From NCBI GenBank assembly GCA_910578615.1, contig CAJTRI010000003.1:76055-140054 (forward strand): 64,000 nt of DNA. Direction: 5' to 3'. Origin of the DNA: an uncultured Duncaniella sp. Its GTDB lineage: Bacteria > Bacteroidota > Bacteroidia > Bacteroidales > Muribaculaceae. Below, in pieces: positions 35,043-45,080 of the stretch (positions within the stretch are counted from its first letter, which is position 1; each line of letters opens with the position of its first letter). The notes beneath the pieces are model-generated. The model was not told the origin of the DNA. It searched no databases and worked only from the letters and a program-made list of their open reading frames with translations. Position numbers and translations under genes: made by a program.

Positions 35043-37559
35043 CTATTTGTGATTGGAATTTACGGTGGTGGTGAAGGGGCGCAACCCTGGGGAGGCGGCA
35101 GTGATGGTGACAGGGCCTTCTGAGCCGTTGTTACGGACTATCAGCATGGCTTTGCCGTAGAATGCCTTGCGCTTGTCGTCTTTGAAACGTTCGAGCGAGA
35201 TGGGGGAACCGTTGTCAACGCCGGCATTGAAGCCTGAGCCTTGGACATTGAATGTTATCTGGTTGTCGGCCCACGGGCAGAGGTTGCCGTCACGGTCTAC
35301 GATCTCGGCGAGGATGTAGGCCAGGTCGCATCCGTCGGCTGATATCATTGTGCGGTCGGGGGTGAGACGGACGGCATAGGGGGCTCCTGCGGTACAGATT
35401 ATCTGTTCGGCCACAATTCGGCCGTTCTTGCGGCTTACGGCCTTGACGGTACCCGGTTCGAACGTGAGACGCCACATCACGTGGTAACAGCCCGGTTCTT
35501 TGGCCCGGACACCTTTTGACTCGCCGTTGACGAAGAGTTCCACCTCGTCGGCATTGTTATAGTAGGCCCACAGGTCTATTTCCTGTCCGGGCTGCCAGTT
35601 CCAGTGAGGGAACAGATGTAGGACTGTCTTGTCAGGTCTCCATTGCGACTGATACATGTAGTATACATCCTTGGGGATGCCGGCGAGATCCACTATTCCG
35701 AAATAAGAGCTGCGTGCCGGCCAGCCGAACGGAGTGGGTTCGCCGAGATAGTCGAAACCAGTCCAGACAAACTGCCCGGCTATGAAATCTTTCTCGTCAA
35801 CATGACGCATCGTACCCTCGTGGGTGTTGCCCCAGGGGACGTGGCAGTTGTCATAGGAGGAGCATGAGAAAGTCTCGTCATGGAAAGGTATGTCCCAGCG
35901 GACAGGCCAGAGCATGACTGAGTCTGATGGCATCTTGTAATAGCCTCTTGTCATAAGTCCCGAGACGCTTTCTGTGATGACGAACGGTTTGCCGGGAAAC
36001 CGTCGTGGGACGGAGTCAAACCAGTCGTCATGATAGTTGTAGCCGATGATGTCGAGTGCTCCCGAGCGGAACAGATGGTTGCCGGGGTCAGGCTCGTTGC
36101 ATCCTGCCGTGACAGGGCGGCTTGGGTCAAGAGTACGTGTGAGGTCGGCAAGTTTGCGAGTGAGCAGCGAGTTGACACTCATTTCTCCGTCAGCGGCAAG
36201 TTTGTCCTTGCCGTGACCGAAATTGAGTATCAGATTGGCCTGTTCGAGGGACAGGGTGTCGGCAGAGGCATCGTTCCATTGTTCGAGAACCTCGTTGCCG
36301 ATGCTCCATACTATCACGGACGGATGGTTGCGGTCACGCCTCACGAGGTCGGAGAGGTCACGTTCATGCCACTCGTCAAAATATCTGGAATAGTCGTGGG
36401 AGGTCTTCTTTCTGCGCCACATGTCAAAGGTCTCATCCATCACGAGAAATCCCATGCGGTCACATAGGTCAAGCACCTCCGGGGCGGGAGGATTGTGGGT
36501 GGCACGATAGGCATTCGCACCCATCTCTTTGAGTATTTCGAGCTGTCTTTCTATGGCACGGGTATTTACGGCGGCGCCGAGGGCACCGAGGTCATGGTGC
36601 ATACAGACGCCGTTGAGTTTCAAAGGCTTGCCGTTGAGAGAGAATCCTTCGGTTGGGTCGAAGTCGAAATATCTGAACCCGGTGCCGGTCTCATAGGTAT
36701 CTATGGTCTTGTCGGCAAGGATGATGTCTGTCACCACTTTGTAGAGTTCTGGTGATGACGGAGACCACAGGCGCGGGTTGTCGATGCATAATTTCTGTGT
36801 GCATTCCGCAATGCGCTTTTTGCCGATTCTGAGGGGAGAGACCTGTGATGCCGCTACACGCCCTTCGGGATCAATGACGCGTGTGCTGACGCTTATTGCG
36901 GCGTTTTTGGCGGACAGATTCTCCACCTCGGTCACTATGGTCATTGATGCCGAGGTGTCTGAGACATCGGTGAGTATCTGTTGGCCCCAGAGCGGGATGT
37001 GGATGTCTGAAAGTGTGCGGAGCCAGACGTTACGATAGATACCGCATCCCGAATACCATCTCGAATTGGGCTGTTCGGCATTGTCGACACGCACGGCTAT
37101 AACGTTGTTTCCTGTCTTGTCCAGCCAAGGGGTCAGGTCGTATGAGAACGGGGCATAGCCGTAGGGGCGGGTGCCGAGTTCGTGTCCGTTGATATAGACG
37201 GTGGCGTTCATGTAGGCGCCGTCAAAGTCTATATAGACGTTCTCAGTCGCTTGTTCGGGGGAGATGGTGAATGTCTTGCGATACCATCCTGTCCCTCCGG
37301 GTAGCGCTCCGCCACCTGTGCCCGAGGGGTTGGACTGGCTGAAATCTCCCTCTATGGCCCAGTCGTGGGGAAGGGTCAGAGAGCGCCATGACGAGTCGTT
37401 GAATGACGGGTCGGCATATTCTCGTGAATCAGACAGAGAGAAGCGCCAGCCATCGTTGAAGCTGACCGCCCTGCTGTCTGCTGCGGAGGAAAAAAAATTG
37501 GCAGCCACGCCCAGAAGGACGAAGCATACCAATCGAACCAAATTTACCTTAGAAATCAT
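35043..37559 (-). CDS. Glycoside hydrolase family 2, beta-galactosidase type
   Basis: An 838-residue exported GH2 enzyme. A signal peptide runs to about residue 27, then a sugar-binding jelly roll (FNDGWRFSLSD, TLPHDWAIEGDF, about 30-190), an immunoglobulin-like domain, and the catalytic barrel. The acid/base is E423 in SIGNE and the nucleophile E530 in FVITES. After the barrel a DUF4982-like domain (about 620-690) and a C-terminal Ig-like domain follow, the layout of Bacteroidetes beta-galactosidases. Removal of side-chain galactose fits the enzyme set of this locus. It lies 83 bases after GH31 and 4 before GH3. Confidence 0.88.
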   Translation of the reverse strand: MISKVNLVRLVCFVLLGVAANFFSSAADSRAVSFNDGWRFSLSDSREYADPSFNDSSWRSLTLPHDWAIEGDFSQSNPSGTGGGALPGGTGWYRKTFTISPEQATENVYIDFDGAYMNATVYINGHELGTRPYGYAPFSYDLTPWLDKTGNNVIAVRVDNAEQPNSRWYSGCGIYRNVWLRTLSDIHIPLWGQQILTDVSDTSASMTIVTEVENLSAKNAAISVSTRVIDPEGRVAASQVSPLRIGKKRIAECTQKLCIDNPRLWSPSSPELYKVVTDIILADKTIDTYETGTGFRYFDFDPTEGFSLNGKPLKLNGVCMHHDLGALGAAVNTRAIERQLEILKEMGANAYRATHNPPAPEVLDLCDRMGFLVMDETFDMWRRKKTSHDYSRYFDEWHERDLSDLVRRDRNHPSVIVWSIGNEVLEQWNDASADTLSLEQANLILNFGHGKDKLAADGEMSVNSLLTRKLADLTRTLDPSRPVTAGCNEPDPGNHLFRSGALDIIGYNYHDDWFDSVPRRFPGKPFVITESVSGLMTRGYYKMPSDSVMLWPVRWDIPFHDETFSCSSYDNCHVPWGNTHEGTMRHVDEKDFIAGQFVWTGFDYLGEPTPFGWPARSSYFGIVDLAGIPKDVYYMYQSQWRPDKTVLHLFPHWNWQPGQEIDLWAYYNNADEVELFVNGESKGVRAKEPGCYHVMWRLTFEPGTVKAVSRKNGRIVAEQIICTAGAPYAVRLTPDRTMISADGCDLAYILAEIVDRDGNLCPWADNQITFNVQGSGFNAGVDNGSPISLERFKDDKRKAFYGKAMLIVRNNGSEGPVTITAASPGLRPFTTTVNSNHK

Positions 37560-37589
37560 GTGTAACGAATATGTCAGAGAGATGAGGGT

Positions 37590-37631
37590 GGGGCGGGCTG
37601 AAACCGGAAAGGGATGAAAAGCACCCGCCCC
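37590..37631 (-). other. Hairpin between the GH31 and GH2 genes
   Basis: GGGGCGGG pairs with CCCGCCCC around a 26-base loop. No T run follows on the minus strand, so an RNA-processing or partial-attenuation role is more likely than full termination. Confidence 0.45.
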
Positions 37632-37642
37632 GATTAGGTTTT

Positions 37643-40525
37643 TTATAGCTTGACGGTCTGTGCCTTTCCATCATAGGTCACTTCGATACCCTTGTTGGAA
37701 CGGGAGTAACCGACGCGGTTGTCAGGCGATACCTTCACGATGTTGAATCTACGGGAGGAGAGCATACCGGGGAATTCTCCCTCACGGTCGCCGATGGTGA
37801 GGGTGGAAGCCGCATTGTCCCATTTGAAAGGAATCATGGCATATTGTCCCTTCTCGTAATTGTAGTTCAGGCCTTCGTCCTCGTAGAGTGTGAACTCGCC
37901 GTTTTCGCCTTCATAGACATAAAGGTCGATGAGGTCGGCCGGCTTCTCGGCACTCCACTGCATGGCGGGGCCGAATGGGATGATGGAGCCGGAGCGGGCA
38001 TAGAGCGGGATGCGCTCATAGGGGGCTGCCACGTTGAGGAGCTGTCCGCCATTTACGGCGGCTCCTGTGTAGAAGTCATACCATGTAGCACCCTCGGGGA
38101 AGTAGACCTCGCGGTTCTTGGCCCCGTAGGTATAGACGGGGGCTACGAGTAACGCGGGGCCGAACATGTATTCGTCGCCGATGCCGCGAGTCTTGATGTC
38201 GGCTGTAAAGTCCATGACGAGGGGACGCATGATGGTGTAGTCGTCAAAATATGTCATGCCGGCCAGTGAGTAGATGTAGGGCATGAGGTCATAACGGAGG
38301 TTGGTATAGTATACCACCGACTTGTAGGCGGGATGGTCTTCGGGAGCAATGTTGAAGATTTCGCGGTAAGGCCATTGCCCGTGGGCGCGGAAGAGCGGCG
38401 AGAAGGCACCGAACTGATACCAGCGGGTGTTGAGTTCGCGCCATTCTTTGAGGTCTGGATTCTCGGCACCTGTTTTCTGGTTTTCGGTAGCTGCTGCCAC
38501 ATAGCGGTCTTCAACACAGAAACCGCCTATGTCCTGTGTCCAGTAAGGGATGCCTGACGCTGCAAAGTTAAGGCCGGCCGAGATCTGGGACTTCATGTCC
38601 TCCCAGCGTGTAGCTATGTCGCCGCTCCATGTGACGGTAGAGTAACGCTGTTGTCCTGCAAAGCCGGAACGGGTGAGGAGGAAGACGCGCTTGTCGTTGT
38701 CGGTGCCGCGCTGGCCGTCATATATCGCCTCGGCATTCATGAGTCCGTAGGCGTTGAAATATTTTGTCGAGGGGCCGAGGGCGGTGGGAGTGATGAGGTC
38801 TTTGCGATATTGGAGGTCTGTGCAGTCACGGATGTTCGGTTCGGAAGCATCCATCCACCATGCATCGATGCCGAGGGGCAGATAGTGCTCTTCCATCTGG
38901 TGCCAGAAGAGTTTGCGCGCATCGGGGTCATAGGCGTCATAGAACGAGCTGAGATATCCGGGGCCTACCCAGTCGCGGATACTGTCCTGTACGGGGAGCT
39001 TGTACATCCAGCCGTTCTTATCAAATTCCTTGTAGTGCTCTGTGGTGACGTAGAACTTGGGCCATACGGAGACCATGACCCTTCCGTTCATGGAGTGGAT
39101 GGAGTCTACCATACCCTTGGGGTCTGGGAAGCGATCGGGATCAAATTCGTGGCTGCCCCATGAATCCTGTTTCCAGTGTAGCCAGTCGATGACTATGTTG
39201 TCGATGGGTATGCCGCGACGGCGGAACTCGGTGAATGTTGAGAGCACCTCGTCGGAAGTGTTGTACTTTTCGCGGCTCTGCCAGTAACCCATGGCCCATT
39301 TTGGCATGATTGAGGCCTTGCCGGTGAGAGAGCGGTAGCCGGATATGACATCATCCATATCGTCGCCATAGATGAAGTAATAGTCTATCTGGCTCTGCAT
39401 CTCGCCCCACCAGCTCATATCCATCTGTTCCTTGTTGTCACGTGGTGCGTAGGCACGCAGACCGCAGTAGGCCACGGCACCGTTGGGGTTCCATTCTATT
39501 TTGAGGGGCACTTTCTTGCCTGCTTCAAGGCTTACGGCAAACTTGTAGGAGTTGGGGTTCCATGCCGTGCGCCAGCGCTGGGGGACTACCTCCTTGCCGT
39601 CGATGAATACCGACATGTAGCCGGAGTAGTAGAGGATGAATTTGTATTCGCCTGTCTCGGGAGCTTCTATCTCACCCTCGTAGGTCACGTGTGATCCGCT
39701 GTAATTGAAGTCTTTCGGGAGGTTGACCACGTGGCCGAGGTCATGGCGGATGAGGTGTTCGAAATAGATCGAGTCCTCACGCTGCACGAGGGTCTTTTCT
39801 GAGGGATCGGCGGGAGTGTAGGTGCCGGTGAGGGCGCCTTCCTTGCCTTCCTTGTCAAAGATCTTGAACACCTGTCCGAGCTGTTTGTAGGGTTCCGGAT
39901 TGCCGAAACGGCAGAGCGAGTAGCTGTCCCAGAGAATACCGTAGTTGTCTGTGGAGACTACGAAAGGCACTGATACCTTGGTGTTGTATTGGAATAGTTC
40001 CTCATTGAGGCCCTTGTAGTTGAACTCGTCGCTCTGGTGCTGGCCGAGTCCGTAGATGCCCTCTTCATCGTTGAGCGATTCGAACACCTGGCGGACTGTG
40101 TAGCCGTCGGTACCTTCGACCTTGATGGGGGTGAACGAGCGGCCTCCCTCGGCTTCTGAGACAATGAGGCGGCCGTCCTTGTTGTAGAATTTCACATCGC
40201 CGGTGGCAAGGGTTACAGTAGCGCGTACCTCGGCTGTGATGACGGATACTGTCGAGTCGGTTTCCTCGACCTTGAAGTCGGTCTTGCCCGGACGGAGTAC
40301 GGTGACAAGGCTCTCGTCAGTGGAGAATTTTTTGTCAGGGGTTGCCGAAACGCGGATTATCTTGTCTCCGAGGACTTGGAGACGCACTTTGCGCACGTCG
40401 TTCTCGGCTGACTGGGTCACGTTGACGGTGACTCCGTCGGCATTTTTTTCAAACTTGCCTGATCCGCATGAGCTAAGCATTAGCACCGATCCAAGCAGGA
40501 GAGTTGAGATATGCCTCATTTTCAT
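37643..40525 (-). CDS. Glycoside hydrolase family 31 with PA14 domain, alpha-xylosidase type
   Basis: A 960-residue lipoprotein (LSSC20, then GSGK with no acidic run, so probably periplasmic-facing). An N-terminal beta-sandwich (about 30-215) is interrupted by a PA14-like domain (about 225-365, YEGEIEAPETGEYKFILYYSGYMSV...). The catalytic barrel follows: nucleophile D559 in DAWWMDASEP, acid/base D636 in WSGDI. The C-terminus has the DUF5110-type sheets. WWMDASEP and the PA14 insertion match the alpha-xylosidases of Bacteroides xyloglucan loci, which cut xylose from the non-reducing end of xyloglucan oligosaccharides. Alpha-glucosidase is the main alternative. It is first in the operon. Confidence 0.88.
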   Translation of the reverse strand: MKMRHISTLLLGSVLMLSSCGSGKFEKNADGVTVNVTQSAENDVRKVRLQVLGDKIIRVSATPDKKFSTDESLVTVLRPGKTDFKVEETDSTVSVITAEVRATVTLATGDVKFYNKDGRLIVSEAEGGRSFTPIKVEGTDGYTVRQVFESLNDEEGIYGLGQHQSDEFNYKGLNEELFQYNTKVSVPFVVSTDNYGILWDSYSLCRFGNPEPYKQLGQVFKIFDKEGKEGALTGTYTPADPSEKTLVQREDSIYFEHLIRHDLGHVVNLPKDFNYSGSHVTYEGEIEAPETGEYKFILYYSGYMSVFIDGKEVVPQRWRTAWNPNSYKFAVSLEAGKKVPLKIEWNPNGAVAYCGLRAYAPRDNKEQMDMSWWGEMQSQIDYYFIYGDDMDDVISGYRSLTGKASIMPKWAMGYWQSREKYNTSDEVLSTFTEFRRRGIPIDNIVIDWLHWKQDSWGSHEFDPDRFPDPKGMVDSIHSMNGRVMVSVWPKFYVTTEHYKEFDKNGWMYKLPVQDSIRDWVGPGYLSSFYDAYDPDARKLFWHQMEEHYLPLGIDAWWMDASEPNIRDCTDLQYRKDLITPTALGPSTKYFNAYGLMNAEAIYDGQRGTDNDKRVFLLTRSGFAGQQRYSTVTWSGDIATRWEDMKSQISAGLNFAASGIPYWTQDIGGFCVEDRYVAAATENQKTGAENPDLKEWRELNTRWYQFGAFSPLFRAHGQWPYREIFNIAPEDHPAYKSVVYYTNLRYDLMPYIYSLAGMTYFDDYTIMRPLVMDFTADIKTRGIGDEYMFGPALLVAPVYTYGAKNREVYFPEGATWYDFYTGAAVNGGQLLNVAAPYERIPLYARSGSIIPFGPAMQWSAEKPADLIDLYVYEGENGEFTLYEDEGLNYNYEKGQYAMIPFKWDNAASTLTIGDREGEFPGMLSSRRFNIVKVSPDNRVGYSRSNKGIEVTYDGKAQTVKL

Positions 40526-40567
40526 GGATTAAAAGTATGGTTGGTTTGTACTGGGTTTTCTGTAATG

Positions 40568-40575
40568 CAAAGTTA
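40568..40575 (-). promoter_or_regulatory. -7 element of the GH31-GH2-GH3 operon
   Basis: TAACTTTG on the minus strand, 43 bases before the GH31 ATG. No TTTG at the normal spacing, which is usual for promoters that need an activator. Confidence 0.55.
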
Positions 40576-40592
40576 GGCAATAATAGGCAAGA

Positions 40593-40619
40593 CCGGGCCT
40601 CAATAATGTTGAGACCCGG
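40593..40619 (-). terminator. Hairpin after the regulator gene
   Basis: An 11-bp stem with one mismatch and a 5-base loop, 37 bases after the regulator stop and just before the GH31 promoter. The T run is missing, so termination may be incomplete. Confidence 0.5.
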
Positions 40620-40655
40620 GGTGTGTTATGTTGCCGTGGGTGTGAGAATGTTAAC

Positions 40656-43600
40656 TCAGAGGGGTCGGAATGTTGTCTGTTCCTTTAAATCCTTGTATTC
40701 TGATGGTAGGATGCCGAACTCTTCCTTGAAATAACGTGTGAAGTATTTGGGGCTGTTGAATCCCACTTGGTAGGCAACTTCCGATACGTTCAGCTGGCTC
40801 TCGCGCAATAGCTGGGCGCTGCGTTTCAGGCGGATTATTCGGATGAACTCTATGGGTGTCCGCCCGGTGACGGCTTTTAGTTTCTTATAGAGATGCACCC
40901 TGCTCATTCCGAGGTGGCTGCTAAGCTCTTCTACGGAAAGGTCTGTGCGTTTCATGTTGTTGACAACGTATCTGGTGGCTTTTTCCACCATCTTTTCGTC
41001 AAGAGGGGTGATGTCGATATTGCCAGGCTCCGGGTTGATGAGGTGGCGCCCTGATGTAAGGGCCGTGAGTGAGACGAGGCGCTTCATGCGCAGGGTGAGC
41101 AGCTCGGTACTGAACGGTTTGGTGATATAGTCATCGGCACCTATTGTCAGCATCTCCACCTTTGCCTGCTCGTCGGTCTTGGCCGACAGGACTATTATCG
41201 GTATCGAGGACAGTTTCTTGTCTTCCTTGATGTTCCGGCACAGCTCTGCGCCGTCCATTCCGGGCATCATCATGTCAGTGACTATTATGGCCGGTTTGAC
41301 GGACGCGAGTAGCCTGAGGGCTTCGGTGCCGTCGGCGGCAGTGGCCACCCGGAAATCTCTTGAAAGACCTTCTTTCAGGAATTGCAGCATGTCTTGGTTG
41401 TCGTCTATCACGAGGGCGAGAGGTTTCTCTTCCTTTCCTTCGGCAGGTCTGTCCCCTGTTGTTGCGGGAGGAGCCGCCGCAGGAGGGGCCACAGGGATGA
41501 CGGGGATAGCGATTTCGAAAACGGTTCCTGCGGGAGTGTTGTCTGAGACCGAGATGCGTCCCTCATGGAGTGTCACATAGTCGTTGACAAGGCTGAGGCC
41601 TATACCGTAGCCTGTGGCTGAGGGATTGGCCTTGGTGGATTCTCCCTGATAGAACCTTTCAAATATGCGGGCCTTGTCATCGTCGCTTATGCCGCAGCCG
41701 TTGTCGGCCACACGGATTACGGCCTCCTTGCCATCATCCGACAGGTTTAGGTATATGTCTATGCGGCCACCATCGGGTGTAAACTTGTGGGCGTTGCCGA
41801 GGAGGTTCATCATCACCTTGTACATCTTGTTCTCGTCAAATCTCATCGGTAGCGAGCGGATATCGCTGTGATATTCGAGCTTTATGTCTCGGGATGACGA
41901 TAGGGCTGTGAACGAGCGGCATACCCCGGTGAGGAATGTGTTCATGTCTCCGTCTGACAGACGCAGTTTCAGGCCGGCCATCTCGCTTTTTCTGAAATCA
42001 AGTAGTTGGTTTACCATGTCAAGGAGGTGGCCGGCGTTTTTGCGCATGAGCGCGAGGCGCCGTTTCTGTTTGTCATCGACAGCCTCTTTCAGCATGGTTT
42101 CAAGAGGGGAGAGAATAAGGGTCAGTGGTGTACGCAGGTCGTGGCTGACACTTGTGAAGAATTTGAATTTAAGTTGGTTGAGTTCTTCTTCTTTCTTGGC
42201 CGCATCAAGGCGGCGGCGCTCGTTGAACCTCCGGCGTTCGCGCCGTCTTATGAGCACCACGGTTCCTACTATGGCTCCGGCTATAAGTATGGCATACAGC
42301 ATGTAGGCCCAAACCGATAGATAGAAAGGTGGATGAACCACTATATCGAGCGTGGCGGCCTCCTCGCTGGCAAATCCGTCATTGTTGACGGCCCGGACGA
42401 GCAGTCGGTAACGCCCGGGGGCGAGATTGGTATAGTTAGCGAGGTTGCTCCCTCTCGGAGTGGCGAGCCATTCTTTGTCGAAACCTTCGAGACGGTAGTG
42501 GAAGACTGTCTTTTCGGGAAGGATATAGTTGTCTGTTGCAAAGGCTATTGTGAATCCGTTGGTGTGAGGGCCGAGGTTGACAGTAGCGCCTCTGTTGAGG
42601 GATACGGGGAGGATGACGCGTCCGTCAACCTTCTCGCCTACCTCTATATCGTCGTTGCCTATGGAAAGGGTTGAGAACATGACCTTCGGGGCTGCGTCAT
42701 TGAGGATTATCTCCTTTGGATTGAGACGGTTGATGCCGTATGGGCCGCACAGCAGAAGCTCTCCGGACGGGAGAATGGCGAAGGAACGTTGGTTGAAGTC
42801 GGCGTTTTGAAGTCCGTCACTGGAATCATAGACACGTGGCGAGGTGGTGATGTCGCCGGTGACGGGGTCATATGCGACCTCGAAAGAGACGAGTTTGCCT
42901 CCTTCTGATGCCCATATGCATCCCGGTTTGTCTTGTTTAAGCCCGGTGGCATATTTGGCGCCGGGCGCGGTCTCATAGTCAGCGTTATGGATCTTGCCGT
43001 TGTGCGGATTGTATACTTTTACCCCTTGCTGAGAGGCCACCCAGAGGAGTCCGCGCGAGTCTACAAGAATGTCATTGACGGTCAGCGGCGGTATTCCGTC
43101 AAGTACACTGACATCACTGTTTCCGGGTTGTAGGAATGCCACGCCGTATGCTGTGGCTATATATAATGTGCCGTCAGTGGCGAGAGTAAGCGATATGACG
43201 CAGTCTGACGGCATGTCATGGGTCTTGGTGGAATAGGACGAGACAGCGCCTGTGGAAGGGTTGTAGTTAAAGACGCCGTTGGTGAGAGTGCCGGCCCAGA
43301 GGGAGCCGTCCATTCCCGGGATTATAGACCATATGTAGGAGTCATCGAGCAGGGAGCCTGTCACCACGCGGTTGTAACTTCTGTCGCGGAACGAACGAAG
43401 CCCGCGTGAGAAGCTTCCTATGTAGAGTGTGCCGTCATTGGTCTCGTAGAGAGATGTTATGGCCTTTGGCTCGCCTCCTTCGGCCGGATCGCGGAATGTC
43501 TGGTAGGTATCATCCGAGGGCTGCCACAGGAGGAGGCCGTCGGCATCTGTACCCACCCATACCGTGCCGTCTGGTCGTGGCAGGAGTGTGTTCGAGTCGG

Positions 43601-44642
43601 GAAGGCTGTCAAGGGTGAACTTCCTGGCGCTTTTGTCGGCAAAGAACGCCCAGTGTTTGTAGGTTCCTATCCAGAGTGTCCCGTAGGTATCCTCATAGAG
43701 GTCTGTGACTGTGGAGTGGGGCGGGAGTCCGCCTTCGTTGCCGCTTTTTGTAAAAGAGATGTGTCCGTGACTCTTGTCAACCTTTTCAAGTCCGTGGTGG
43801 TCACGTGCCACCCAGAGGCGTCCTTGGGAATCTTGAAGTATGTCTTTCATCACCATGTCGTGGCCCTGGGACGGCAGACGGTCTGATATCCATGTCTGAC
43901 TGGCAGAATCGAAGAGCCACAGACGTTCCGTGTTGTATATCCATCCGAGGCCGTCACGGTCAAAAAGGGCGGAGTAGACCATCTTGTCGTCCGGGGATGT
44001 CGATGATGATATATGGTTGTCATAGCCTGTCACTTCCATAGCGGAGGGGGATATGCCGTAAAGCTCTCCCCGGTCGGTAACGGCGGTGATGCCTCCCGGC
44101 GAATCGGCAAAGGCTGTGATTTTCTTGTCTTTCAACGATGGGAACCTCCCTGATTTTACGGCTGCCGCCTTGTCGCTCCCGGCAGGGATGTTGAAAATAT
44201 CACCCGAGTCGGTATTTATCCACAACCCACGGCCTTTGTCGGCGTAGATATGCCTTGGTGAGCCTTTGACGCCCATTGATGACAACAGGGAGTCGGCAGA
44301 ATGTTCTATTCTGTCGGTCATTGGGTCGTAGTAATACCATAGATCGTGGCTGCGTATCCACAGGCGTCCTTCGCAGTCTTCCACTATTATGTCCACGTCG
44401 TTTTCCCCCTCGGGAGAGCCGTTCTTTCCTTTCACATAGTAAATGCGGTAGTCATATCCGTCATGGCGCACCAGTCCGGCAATGGTTCCGAGCCAGACGA
44501 AACCGTCGCGGCTCCGGGTAAGGGTGTTTATCTTGTTGTTTGTAAGGCCTCCCTCTATGCCGAGATGGCTCAACCATAGTTTCTCTCCACGGCCCGGAAG
44601 GACGGCGAGGAGGACAAGAAGGCTGAGAAGTGTTGTTTTCAT
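40656..44642 (-). CDS. Hybrid two-component system sensor/AraC regulator (HTCS)
   Basis: A 1328-residue one-protein sensor and activator. After a signal sequence (1-19) come repeated Reg_prop blades (about 25-640, with motifs such as GTLWIGT and GRLWVAR) forming two predicted beta-propellers. A Y_Y_Y domain (about 700-770) and a membrane helix (775-798) follow. Inside the cell: histidine kinase with H834 in SVSHDLRTPL, ATPase motifs NLLGNAHKF, VADNGCGI and GIGLSL, a receiver domain with D1123 and K1175, and an AraC-type DNA-binding domain (about 1235-1325). All catalytic residues are present. HTCS proteins bind a specific oligosaccharide and switch on their neighbouring locus. It lies between the two arms. 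Confidence 0.95.
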   Translation of the reverse strand: MKTTLLSLLVLLAVLPGRGEKLWLSHLGIEGGLTNNKINTLTRSRDGFVWLGTIAGLVRHDGYDYRIYYVKGKNGSPEGENDVDIIVEDCEGRLWIRSHDLWYYYDPMTDRIEHSADSLLSSMGVKGSPRHIYADKGRGLWINTDSGDIFNIPAGSDKAAAVKSGRFPSLKDKKITAFADSPGGITAVTDRGELYGISPSAMEVTGYDNHISSSTSPDDKMVYSALFDRDGLGWIYNTERLWLFDSASQTWISDRLPSQGHDMVMKDILQDSQGRLWVARDHHGLEKVDKSHGHISFTKSGNEGGLPPHSTVTDLYEDTYGTLWIGTYKHWAFFADKSARKFTLDSLPDSNTLLPRPDGTVWVGTDADGLLLWQPSDDTYQTFRDPAEGGEPKAITSLYETNDGTLYIGSFSRGLRSFRDRSYNRVVTGSLLDDSYIWSIIPGMDGSLWAGTLTNGVFNYNPSTGAVSSYSTKTHDMPSDCVISLTLATDGTLYIATAYGVAFLQPGNSDVSVLDGIPPLTVNDILVDSRGLLWVASQQGVKVYNPHNGKIHNADYETAPGAKYATGLKQDKPGCIWASEGGKLVSFEVAYDPVTGDITTSPRVYDSSDGLQNADFNQRSFAILPSGELLLCGPYGINRLNPKEIILNDAAPKVMFSTLSIGNDDIEVGEKVDGRVILPVSLNRGATVNLGPHTNGFTIAFATDNYILPEKTVFHYRLEGFDKEWLATPRGSNLANYTNLAPGRYRLLVRAVNNDGFASEEAATLDIVVHPPFYLSVWAYMLYAILIAGAIVGTVVLIRRRERRRFNERRRLDAAKKEEELNQLKFKFFTSVSHDLRTPLTLILSPLETMLKEAVDDKQKRRLALMRKNAGHLLDMVNQLLDFRKSEMAGLKLRLSDGDMNTFLTGVCRSFTALSSSRDIKLEYHSDIRSLPMRFDENKMYKVMMNLLGNAHKFTPDGGRIDIYLNLSDDGKEAVIRVADNGCGISDDDKARIFERFYQGESTKANPSATGYGIGLSLVNDYVTLHEGRISVSDNTPAGTVFEIAIPVIPVAPPAAAPPATTGDRPAEGKEEKPLALVIDDNQDMLQFLKEGLSRDFRVATAADGTEALRLLASVKPAIIVTDMMMPGMDGAELCRNIKEDKKLSSIPIIVLSAKTDEQAKVEMLTIGADDYITKPFSTELLTLRMKRLVSLTALTSGRHLINPEPGNIDITPLDEKMVEKATRYVVNNMKRTDLSVEELSSHLGMSRVHLYKKLKAVTGRTPIEFIRIIRLKRSAQLLRESQLNVSEVAYQVGFNSPKYFTRYFKEEFGILPSEYKDLKEQTTFRPL

Positions 44643-45080
44643 GGAGTGTGTCTGTCAGGTGTGTCTCATGTGTTTATGGCTCTACAAAGTAAATCAATAT
44701 CCATGAAATCTCAAAGAGCATGGATGAAAAAGTTAATATACCGGCGGAACTTTTAACACTTGCGCTAACTGTTGTAAATCAAATATTAGTGATGAAAAAG
44801 TGAAACAAATCACCCATAAAGATATAACAAAATACCCCCGGATGGATAATAAAAACAGACGTATAATGGCACCTTAAAACTTGCAAATTCCGAAAGCTCT
44901 GTTTACATTTGCTAAATAAAATTATGCAAAAAGTCTTCCTTAACCTTGAAAAACGTTAACACTGCCATCATACCGCAGACCTATTATTTGTAACAACTAA
45001 CGAAAACTACATATTACTACTGCCCAAAGCAAACCAAAACACAAAACAATCCAAAATACTAACCGGTAAATCTAAAAACA
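44643..45080. promoter_or_regulatory. Divergent control region between HTCS and susC
   Basis: 438 bases, A/T-rich compared with the flanking genes. It holds the predicted susC promoter (44880-44911), and the direct repeat GATGAAAAAGT at 44723-44733 and 44791-44801. No open frame of note. The HTCS promoter itself is not clear. Confidence 0.6.
44880..44911 (+). promoter_or_regulatory. Predicted susC promoter
   Basis: CTTG (44880-44883), 20-base spacer, TACATTTG (44904-44911). It would give a leader of roughly 165 bases before the susC ATG. Confidence 0.6.
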
